The translations under genes and the position numbers were made by a program. The notes beneath the pieces were generated by a model. The model was not told the DNA's origin. It ran no database searches and was given only the letters and a program-made list of their open reading frames with translations. Shown in pieces: positions 58,349 to 64,000 of a DNA stretch of 64,000 bases (position 1 is the stretch's first letter; the number at the start of each line of letters is the position of its first letter). This DNA comes from UBA2334 sp964396895. GTDB taxonomy: Bacteria; Pseudomonadota; Gammaproteobacteria; Burkholderiales; Burkholderiaceae_C. Where the stretch lies: NCBI GenBank assembly GCA_964396895.1, contig CAYNGJ010000016.1, positions 26,325-90,324 of the forward strand, read 5' to 3'.

Positions 58349-58405
58349 GGTGCGTCAACGGTGTGGGGAGGCGGAATACCCGGAGCGGGTCTGCGTACAA
58401 GTGAT

Positions 58406-58419
58406 TGCGGCATGCCGCA
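58406..58419. promoter_or_regulatory. 14-bp palindrome between patatin and hpf genes
   Basis: TGCGGCATGCCGCA is perfectly palindromic and lies 58 bases upstream of the patatin start on the minus strand and about 170 upstream of hpf. It could be an operator for a dimeric regulator. Confidence 0.4.
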
Positions 58420-58587
58420 GATCATGAGGCCGCTGGACTGCGTGGCGATTGGGTTTTTCCCTTGACCCCTGCGGCTGTGGCTTGCATGCCACCCTTTTCA
58501 GGGGCATAGTGAAATCGGGATGGCCCCTTGCCGTGTGCAAGAATGCAAATGTCTGCTTTGCCAACCTGGAGAAACGGAGACTCGTTC

Positions 58588-58917
58588 ATGAACCTCACCA
58601 TCAGCGGTCATCACCTTGAAGTGACCCCCGCCCTTCGCACCTACGTGACCACCAAGTTGGACCGCATTTCCCGTCACTTTGACCAAGTGGTCGATGTCAA
58701 GGTGCTGCTGACCGTGGACAACCACAAGGAAAAGGAAATGCGCCAGCGAGCGGAGTGCAACATCCACGTCAAAGGGCGTGACCTGTTTGCAGAAAGCTCC
58801 CACGAAGACCTGTACGCCGCCGTGGACGAGTTGGCCGACAAGCTCGACCGTCAGGTGCTGCGTTACAAAGACAAGGCACAAGACCATCACCACGATGCTG
58901 CCAAGCGCATGATGTGA
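58588..58917 (+). CDS. hpf: Ribosome hibernation-promoting factor, short form
   Basis: The 109-residue product starts at ATG 58588 behind a strong GGAGA; MNLTISGHHLEVTPALRTYV is the usual start. It holds the single S30AE domain (IHVKGRDLFAESSHEDLYAAVDELADKLD) with a short His-rich tail, as in short HPF. It stabilises inactive 70S or 100S ribosomes in stationary phase. A Rho-independent terminator follows, then ptsN and hprK. rpoN, often upstream of hpf, is missing here. Confidence 0.94.
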   Translation: MNLTISGHHLEVTPALRTYVTTKLDRISRHFDQVVDVKVLLTVDNHKEKEMRQRAECNIHVKGRDLFAESSHEDLYAAVDELADKLDRQVLRYKDKAQDHHHDAAKRMM

Positions 58918-58962
58918 TCTGGTCGGCGGTTCCCGGTGCGACCGGGGCCGCTGGGCCGCCGA

Positions 58963-58989
58963 GCCGCTGGTCTGGGCCAGCGGCTTTTT
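58963..58989 (+). terminator. Intrinsic terminator after hpf
   Basis: GCCGCTGG (58963-58970) pairs perfectly with CCAGCGGC (58977-58984) around a 6-base loop, followed by five T. It lies about 45 bases after the hpf stop, so hpf can be a separate transcript from ptsN-hprK. Confidence 0.88.
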
Positions 58990-59060
58990 GCATCTGGATG
59001 CTGTGCATCTTTGACCTGATAGGCATAATCGCGCCTCTTGGGGTTGCTGAAACGAATGAC

Positions 59061-59531
59061 ATGAACCGTTTATCCGCCATATTGCCTGCCGCACAGGTGC
59101 TCGTTCGCGTGGATGCCACAAGCAAAAAACGCGCTTTCGAGGAAGCAGGGCTTTTGTTTGAGACACAGCACGGCTTGAACCGGGCCTTGATCACCGACAG
59201 CCTGTTCGCCCGTGAGCGCCTGGGCTCCACTGGCCTGGGCCATGGCGTGGCCATTCCGCACGGGCGCATCAAGGGTCTGAAGCAGCCGATGGCAGCCATG
59301 TTCCAGTTGCTCAACCCCATCGGATTTGATGCGCCCGACGAAAAGCCGGTGTCCCTGATGATCTTTTTGCTGGTGCCCGAGGCCGCCACGCAGAAGCATC
59401 TGGAAATCCTGTCGGAAATAGCCGAACTGCTCAGCGATGGTCAGTTCCGCGCCCAACTGCAGGCCGCACCAGAGGCCGACGACCTCCACCAACTGATTGC
59501 CGGCTGGCAGTCTGCCCACGCCAGCGCATGA
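59061..59531 (+). CDS. ptsN: Nitrogen-PTS EIIA protein
   Basis: PtsN is the EIIA-Ntr of the nitrogen-related phosphotransferase system. The 156-residue product shows the phosphorylatable His67 in GHGVAIPHGRI and the EIIA fold (LLVPEAATQKHLEILSEIAELL). ATG 59061 is chosen; upstream codons form no plausible extension. It overlaps hprK by 4 bases (59528-59531), so the two are coupled. Confidence 0.94.
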   Translation: MNRLSAILPAAQVLVRVDATSKKRAFEEAGLLFETQHGLNRALITDSLFARERLGSTGLGHGVAIPHGRIKGLKQPMAAMFQLLNPIGFDAPDEKPVSLMIFLLVPEAATQKHLEILSEIAELLSDGQFRAQLQAAPEADDLHQLIAGWQSAHASA

Positions 59532-60478
59532 AACCCACCGTCATCAGCGCCGATGTCCTGTTCGAGGACCATCGCGAGTCGCTGAGGTGGCAATGGGTGG
59601 CCGGTCTGGGGGCTTCCGAGCGCCGCTTTGACGACTTGGCCGTGCGGGAGGCACGCTCCGGTGCCGACTTGGTCGGTTACCTGAACTACATCCACCCTTA
59701 CCGCGTCCAGGTGATTGGTGAGCGCGAAGTCGCCTACCTGACCAATGCCACAGCCGACGATTGCGCGCGCCGCATTGCCCGCATCGTCACGCTGGAGCCG
59801 CCCGTGCTCATCGTGGCCGATGACCAAACGGTGCCCGAGTCCCTGATATCCATGTGCGAGCGGGCGCACATCCCCATGTTTGCCACCCACGAGTCGGCGG
59901 CGTTTGTCATTGATGTGCTGCGCGCCTACCTGTCCAAGCACTTTGCCGAGCGTCAGTCCATGCACGGCGTGTTCATGGACATTCTGGGCTTGGGCGTAAT
60001 GATCACCGGGGAGTCTGGTCTGGGCAAGAGTGAGTTGGGCTTGGAGCTGATATCACGCGGTCACGGCCTGGTGGCCGACGATGCCGTGGACCTGCACCGC
60101 ACCAACCAGACCACCATCGAAGGCCGTTGCCCGGAACTGTTGCAAAACCTGCTGGAAGTTCGGGGCATTGGGTTGCTGGACATCCAGGCCATTTTTGGCG
60201 AAACGGCGGTGCGCCGACGCATGCGGCTGAAGCTCATCGTCCACTTGGTGCGCAAGGAAACCATGGAGCGCGAGTACGAGCGCATGCCGCACGAGCCGCT
60301 GTACCAGGATGTGCTGGGCATTCCCGTGCGCAAGGCGGTGATTCAGGTGGTGGCGGGGCGCAACATCGCAGTGCTGGTCGAGGCCGCAGTGCGCAACACC
60401 ATTTTGCAGCTCAGGGGGGTGGACACCTACCAGGAGTTTGTCCAGCGCCAGCGTCGCGCCATGGAGGCGGGACTCTGA
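59528..60478 (+). CDS. hprK: HPr kinase/phosphorylase
   Basis: HPrK phosphorylates HPr on a Ser and also removes that phosphate. The 316-residue product has His146 (SMHGVFMD) and a Walker A motif GESGLGKSEL (161-170), followed by LVADDAVDLH. The conserved C-terminal LIVHLVRKETMERE stretch is present. In many betaproteobacteria the Ntr-PTS has ptsN-hprK but no sugar permeases. It ends 24 bases before the convergent fur. Confidence 0.94.
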   Translation: MKPTVISADVLFEDHRESLRWQWVAGLGASERRFDDLAVREARSGADLVGYLNYIHPYRVQVIGEREVAYLTNATADDCARRIARIVTLEPPVLIVADDQTVPESLISMCERAHIPMFATHESAAFVIDVLRAYLSKHFAERQSMHGVFMDILGLGVMITGESGLGKSELGLELISRGHGLVADDAVDLHRTNQTTIEGRCPELLQNLLEVRGIGLLDIQAIFGETAVRRRMRLKLIVHLVRKETMEREYERMPHEPLYQDVLGIPVRKAVIQVVAGRNIAVLVEAAVRNTILQLRGVDTYQEFVQRQRRAMEAGL

Positions 60479-60502
60479 CCGTCGGGGTGCCGATCGGTGG
60501 GG

Positions 60503-60949
60503 TCAGTTCCGGCCGGGACCGCCACCCTGCTTGTGCGGGCAGTTCTCTTTCACGCAAGAGGCGTACAGCGACAGTGCGTGGTCTTGCAGCTTGAAGCCTT
60601 TGGCCAGCGCAATGTCGTGTTGGCGTCGCTCGATTTCGGGGTCAAAAAATTCTTCCACTCGGCCACAGTCGATGCACACCATGTGGTCGTGGTGTTGACC
60701 CTCATTGATTTCGTACACGGCCTTGCCCGACTCGAAGTTGCTGCGCGTCAGCAGGCCCGCTTGTTCAAATTGCATCAACACGCGGTAAACCGTGGCCAGA
60801 CCAATGTCCGAGCGCTCGTCCAGCAGAACGCGGAACACATCCTCGGCCGTCATGTGCCGCTGTGCGCCACGCTGGAATACCTCCAGAATTTTCAGGCGAG
60901 GCAAAGTCGCTTTCAGGCCTGTGCTTTTGAGCTCGTCAATGTTGGTCAC
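60503..60949 (-). CDS. fur: Ferric uptake regulator
   Basis: Fur represses iron-acquisition genes when bound to Fe2+. GTG 60949 gives the usual MTNIDELKSTGLKATLPRLK start and 148 residues; longer starts add unrelated sequence. The winged helix is followed by the His-rich HHDH motif (86-89), Cys92/Cys95 in CIDC, and Cys132/Cys137. No strong ribosome site precedes the GTG. It is divergent from bamE, with fur-bamE-dapB typical of Comamonadaceae. Confidence 0.94.
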   Translation of the reverse strand: MTNIDELKSTGLKATLPRLKILEVFQRGAQRHMTAEDVFRVLLDERSDIGLATVYRVLMQFEQAGLLTRSNFESGKAVYEINEGQHHDHMVCIDCGRVEEFFDPEIERRQHDIALAKGFKLQDHALSLYASCVKENCPHKQGGGPGRN

Positions 60950-61116
60950 GGAGAAAACGCTTTCGATGTCGGGTACCTGGTGCAGCGTGGCTCGCTTGTG
61001 TCCGTCGCCACACCCGAAGTTACAATGATTTGACCATAGGTTGCTGGCGTTGACCGTGCCAGCTGCCATGATCACTGTTGGCACCAGTGCCTTTTCCCCC
61101 TATCCACACCACTCAC

Positions 61117-61698
61117 ATGCTCGACCTTTCAGTTACTGTCGTGCGCCGCTCATTGTCGGCGTTGGGCCTGCTGGCTCTGGTGTCTTGGTTGCCGGGTTGC
61201 AGCAATCTGCAGTCCATGACGGCTTCGCTGCCCTCGGTGGATCGTTTTGTCACACCCTACCGCATCGACGTCTTGCAAGGCAACTTTGTCTCCAGTGAGC
61301 AGGCTGCAGCCCTGGCCCCCGGCATGTCACGCCCCCAGGTGCGCGGCATCTTGGGAACGCCTTTGCTGGCCAGTGCTTTCCACGCTGATCGGTGGGACTA
61401 CGTGTTCACCTTTTCCCGGCCGGGGCAACCCCACCAGCAGCGCAAGCTGACCGTCTTTTTCAAAGACGACCTGTTGGCGCGTGTGGAGTCCGACACCCTG
61501 CCCACTGAGGCGGAGTTCGTGGCCTCGCTGGAGTCCCGGCAGCGGGTCGGCAAGACCCCTGTGCTCGAAGCCAGCGAGCAGTCGCTGAAAGAATTTGCCG
61601 AGCGCAACGCCAACCGTGGCGCCGACGAAGGCACTGTCGCGGTGCCGCCCATCGCCAACTATCCCCCTTTGGAGCCTGCCACCACCGGTTCTCGCTGA
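61117..61698 (+). CDS. bamE: Outer membrane assembly lipoprotein BamE
   Basis: BamE is a lipoprotein of the BAM complex that inserts outer-membrane beta-barrels. The 193-residue product starts at ATG 61117. A signal peptide ends at Cys28 in LPGC, followed by the conserved core YRIDVLQGNFVSSEQAAALA and PGMSRPQVRGILGTPLL. The C-terminal extension of about 90 residues is longer than in E. coli BamE but usual in betaproteobacteria. It is divergent from fur; an inverted repeat GCTGGC/GCCAGC (61043-61063) lies between. Confidence 0.93.
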   Translation: MLDLSVTVVRRSLSALGLLALVSWLPGCSNLQSMTASLPSVDRFVTPYRIDVLQGNFVSSEQAAALAPGMSRPQVRGILGTPLLASAFHADRWDYVFTFSRPGQPHQQRKLTVFFKDDLLARVESDTLPTEAEFVASLESRQRVGKTPVLEASEQSLKEFAERNANRGADEGTVAVPPIANYPPLEPATTGSR

Positions 61699-61766
61699 CG
61701 CGTGAACGCTCCCGCTGGCGCAGGGTCGGTGGGTCAGCTGGGGTTGGCGATTTGCCTGGATTTCAC

Positions 61767-62570
61767 ATGACACACAAAATTTGCGTGGCCGGGGCCAGTG
61801 GCCGCATGGGCCGCATGCTGATCGAGGCCGTGCACGCCGCCGACGATTGCGAGCTGTCCGGTGCGCTCGATGTGCCCGGCAGCCCCGCGCTGGGAACCGA
61901 TGCCATGGCGTTTCTGGGGCGCACCAGCGGTGTGCCCATCACGTCTGACCTGGCCCAGGGCCTGCAGGGCGCTGACTGCCTGATCGACTTCACCCGCCCC
62001 GAGGGCACGCTGGCCCATCTGGCCGAGTGCCAGCGCCTGGGGGTCAAGCTGGTCATTGGCACCACCGGGTTCAGCGACGAGCAAAAGGCGACCATTGCCG
62101 CTGCCTCACAACGGGTGGCGGTGGTGATGGCGCCCAACATGAGTGTGGGGGTCAACGTCACCCTTAAACTGCTGCAAATGGCGGCACAGGCCATGGCCAC
62201 CGGCTATGACATCGAGATCATTGAAGCCCACCACCGCCACAAAGTGGATGCCCCCTCGGGCACTGCCCTGAAAATGGGCGAGGTCATCGCCGATGCCCTG
62301 GGCCGTGATCTCAAAGACTGCGCCGTGTACGCCCGTGAGGGCGTGACCGGCGAGCGCGACCCGTCCAGCATCGGCTTTGCCACCATCCGGGGCGGCGACA
62401 TCGTGGGGGACCACACCGTGCTGTTTGCCGGCATTGGCGAGCGCATTGAAATCACCCACAAATCGTCCAGCCGCGTCACCTACGCCCAAGGCAGCCTGAG
62501 GGCCGTGCGCTTTCTGTCCAGCCAGGCCACGGGCCTGCACGACATGTTTGACGTGTTGAACTTGCGTTAA
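61767..62570 (+). CDS. dapB: 4-hydroxy-tetrahydrodipicolinate reductase
   Basis: DapB makes tetrahydrodipicolinate with NAD(P)H in lysine and diaminopimelate synthesis. The 267-residue product has the nucleotide loop GASGRMGRM (9-17) and the catalytic loop EAHHRHKVDAPSGTAL with the His and Lys pair. The start is ATG 61767; an upstream TTG at 61752 is less likely. exbB begins 32 bases downstream. Confidence 0.95.
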   Translation: MTHKICVAGASGRMGRMLIEAVHAADDCELSGALDVPGSPALGTDAMAFLGRTSGVPITSDLAQGLQGADCLIDFTRPEGTLAHLAECQRLGVKLVIGTTGFSDEQKATIAAASQRVAVVMAPNMSVGVNVTLKLLQMAAQAMATGYDIEIIEAHHRHKVDAPSGTALKMGEVIADALGRDLKDCAVYAREGVTGERDPSSIGFATIRGGDIVGDHTVLFAGIGERIEITHKSSSRVTYAQGSLRAVRFLSSQATGLHDMFDVLNLR

Positions 62571-62602
62571 CCGCTTTCCCGCCACCAAACAAACCACCGC
62601 CC

Positions 62603-63280
62603 ATGCAGATCTGGACCCATTTGACGCAAGGCGATGGCCTGAACCGCTTGGTGGCCTTGGTGTTGCTGGCCATGTCGGTGGCCAGTTGGGTGGTCATTTT
62701 GTGGAAGGTGTGGCTGCTGCGCAGTGCCAGCGCAGGGGTTGGCCTGGCGTTGCCGGTGTTCTGGCAGGCCAGTGACTGGGCCAGCGCCCGCCAGCAGCTG
62801 CTGGGCACCGACACGCAACGCTTGGTCCTGCCGCTGGTGGTGGCCGCAGAGGCCGTGTGGAGACCCGCCCAGGCTTTGCCCACCCTGGGTGGCCAAGCGG
62901 CGCGGGCCCAGCAGCTCACCCGCTTGTTGCGCGATGCGCTGGTGGCGGGGCAGCAGCGGCTGCAATTCGGTCAAGTGTGGCTGGCCACCGTGGGGGCCAC
63001 CGCGCCGTTTGTGGGCTTGCTGGGGACCGTCTGGGGCATTTACCACGCCTTGCTGGCCATCGCCGCCGAGGGACAGGTCACGATTGACAAGGTCGCTGGC
63101 CCCGTGGGCGAGGCGCTGGTGATGACAGCCGCCGGTCTGGCCGTGGCCATCCCTGCGGTGTTGGCGTACAACGCCTTGGGCCGGGTCGCCGCTGGCATCG
63201 ACGCGGCACTCGAGGCCTTTGCCCATGACCTGCGCGAGTGGGTGCTGCAGCAACCCGCCACCCAGGCCCATCCCGCGTGA
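62603..63280 (+). CDS. exbB: MotA/TolQ/ExbB proton channel protein
   Basis: The 225-residue product has three membrane helices: one near the N-terminus (NRLVALVLLAMSVASWVVIL) and two in the conserved domain (VGATAPFVGLLGTVWGIYHAL and a later VMTAAGLAVAIPAVLAYNAL). These carry the ExbB/TolQ channel motif. It forms the stator with ExbD, powering TonB-dependent transport or TolA. exbD starts 6 bases after its stop. The pair next to dapB and leuS, without tolA, tolB or tonB nearby, leaves ExbBD and TolQR both possible. Confidence 0.92.
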   Translation: MQIWTHLTQGDGLNRLVALVLLAMSVASWVVILWKVWLLRSASAGVGLALPVFWQASDWASARQQLLGTDTQRLVLPLVVAAEAVWRPAQALPTLGGQAARAQQLTRLLRDALVAGQQRLQFGQVWLATVGATAPFVGLLGTVWGIYHALLAIAAEGQVTIDKVAGPVGEALVMTAAGLAVAIPAVLAYNALGRVAAGIDAALEAFAHDLREWVLQQPATQAHPA

Positions 63281-63286
63281 GGCCGC

Positions 63287-63733
63287 ATGGCGTTTCACAG
63301 CTTTGACACCGGGCGGACCGCCGGCGCGGGCAAAAACAGGCCCATGAGTGACATCAATGTCACGCCGCTGGTGGACGTGATGCTGGTGCTGCTGGTCATT
63401 TTCATCATCACGGCACCCCTGCTCACCAGCGCCATCCGCCTGGATTTGCCCCAGACACCAGCGGCCAAACCGTCAGAAGCCGAGCGCAAGGTGGTGCTGG
63501 TGGTGGACAAGCAGGGGGCGGTGTACCTGGACGACGCCCTGCAAACCCCCGAGGCATTGTTGCGCCAATTGCAACGGGTGGCCAAAGCCCATCCGGACAC
63601 GGAAGTGCAGTTGCGGGCCGATGCCGAGGCCGCCTATGGCCGCATGGTCGAGGTGATCGGCATTGCCCAGCAGGCCGGGTTGAACCGGGTGGGCTTTGTG
63701 GCCGATGGCCTGCCGCCGGGGCGCAGCCCCTAA
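63287..63733 (+). CDS. exbD: ExbD/TolR biopolymer transport protein
   Basis: The 148-residue product has a short cytoplasmic start with MSDINVTPLVDVMLVLLVIF (the conserved Asp of the channel lies in the helix) and a periplasmic domain with ARADAEAAYGRMVEVIGIAQ-like sequence. It pairs with exbB. Its stop is followed by a 113-base gap and leuS. Confidence 0.92.
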   Translation: MAFHSFDTGRTAGAGKNRPMSDINVTPLVDVMLVLLVIFIITAPLLTSAIRLDLPQTPAAKPSEAERKVVLVVDKQGAVYLDDALQTPEALLRQLQRVAKAHPDTEVQLRADAEAAYGRMVEVIGIAQQAGLNRVGFVADGLPPGRSP

Positions 63734-63846
63734 AATCCACCGCATGGCCGTTCGGCCCTCCCGGGCAGGCTGCAGGCGTTGCGCGTGGCGGGCGACCTGC
63801 CCCCGTTCTGCCCCTCTGCGACACCTGCGACCCTGCGACACCCCTC

Positions 63847-64000
63847 ATGCAAGACAAATTCAGCCACCAAGACGTGGAGCGCGCCGCGCACAGCCACTGG
63901 ACCGCCCGCGACGCCTACCGCGTGACCGAGGACCAGAGCAAACCCAAGTTCTACGCCTGCTCCATGCTGCCCTACCCCAGCGGCAAGCTGCACATGGGCC
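63847..64000 (+). CDS. leuS: Leucyl-tRNA synthetase, N-terminal part
   Basis: The ATG at 63847 begins a protein whose first 51 residues are in the window. QDVERAAHSHWTARDAYRVT leads to KPKFYACSMLPYPSGKLHMG, the class I HIGH-type signature (HMGH) of LeuRS with its PYPSG context. The gene continues beyond the end of the window. The order exbB-exbD-leuS is usual in Comamonadaceae. Confidence 0.93.
   Translation, partial: MQDKFSHQDVERAAHSHWTARDAYRVTEDQSKPKFYACSMLPYPSGKLHMG

Noticed and set aside
61043..61063. Inverted repeat GCTGGC/GCCAGC between fur and bamE as a Fur box
   Set aside because: It is GC-rich and lacks the GATAATGAT-type sequence of Fur sites. It may be an operator of another kind, but nothing supports Fur binding.
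1..64000. CRISPR arrays, tRNA or rRNA genes, IS transposases and prophage genes
   Set aside because: No regular spaced repeats, tRNA-like TPsiC-arm sequences, rRNA, or recombinase/transposase motifs were seen in any gap.

Overview
The window is GC-rich, densely coded chromosomal DNA. Gene content and order point to a betaproteobacterium of the Burkholderiales, most likely the Comamonadaceae: pyk-fba-purC-purE-purK-sua5, def-fmt, secDF-yajC, hpf-ptsN-hprK, and fur-bamE-dapB-exbBD-leuS. I see no rRNA, tRNA, CRISPR array, transposase or phage gene. No gene-free stretch exceeds about 300 bases; the longest are roughly 200-250 bases.

Layout. (1) 1-2340: the end of a small membrane protein gene, then two convergent SGNH-type lipoproteins, one of which lacks its catalytic Ser and His. 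(2) 2490-10047: purine and glycolytic genes (sua5, purK, purE, purC, fba, pyk), with the thioredoxin/TPR co-chaperone gene cnoX divergent from purE. (3) 10193-21371: an envelope and redox block. It holds a PAP2 lipid phosphatase, a cytochrome b561, a diheme cytochrome c (frameshifted) and an SHP-type cytochrome c. Divergent from these are a PepSY protein, a PhoP-like regulator (frameshifted) and its kinase, followed by an HD-GYP protein, a small PepSY-like protein, and an eptA-regulator-kinase operon of pmrCAB/qseBC type. OmpR-type direct repeats with 10-11 bp period lie upstream of several of these units. (4) 21510-26781: azlDC, def-fmt, a LysM protein and dprA. (5) 26832-32497: a DUF1631 protein and secF-secD-yajC. 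(6) 32739-40078: indolepyruvate ferredoxin oxidoreductase with a divergent Lrp-type regulator, then a MASE1-CHASE-GGDEF-EAL protein. (7) 40124-49314: mltA, a 50-residue membrane protein, and a tandem group yhdP-nitrilase-sensor kinase-FixJ-type regulator. (8) 49382-58348: glnE, a rhombosortase-like protease, a glutathione transferase, purB, yaeQ, a diiron/MBL protein, a DUF3717/DUF1289 protein and a patatin. (9) 58588-64000: hpf, ptsN, hprK, fur, bamE, dapB, exbB, exbD and the start of leuS.

The most unusual signal is a short AT-rich element present in seven copies. Its core is GCC followed by AGCGC, then exactly 20 nt, then GCTAT or a close variant; the AGCGC-to-GCTAT offset is 25 nt in all seven. 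Four copies sit at the 3' ends of genes, in the sense orientation of a gene they follow, and two of those also encode the C-terminal residues of the convergent neighbour. Three lie inside conserved housekeeping genes (purK, cnoX, fmt) and are read through in frame. This looks like a dispersed miniature repeat that tolerates insertion into proteins. I can identify it only by internal comparison.

Secondary points are two frameshifts within about 1.7 kb of the SHP/DHC/PhoP-like locus, a 46-codon ORF overlapping the SHP gene with an ATGA junction, and a G-quadruplex motif at the start of the DHC gene. Functions are inferred from recognisable motifs and family knowledge; no database search was run.
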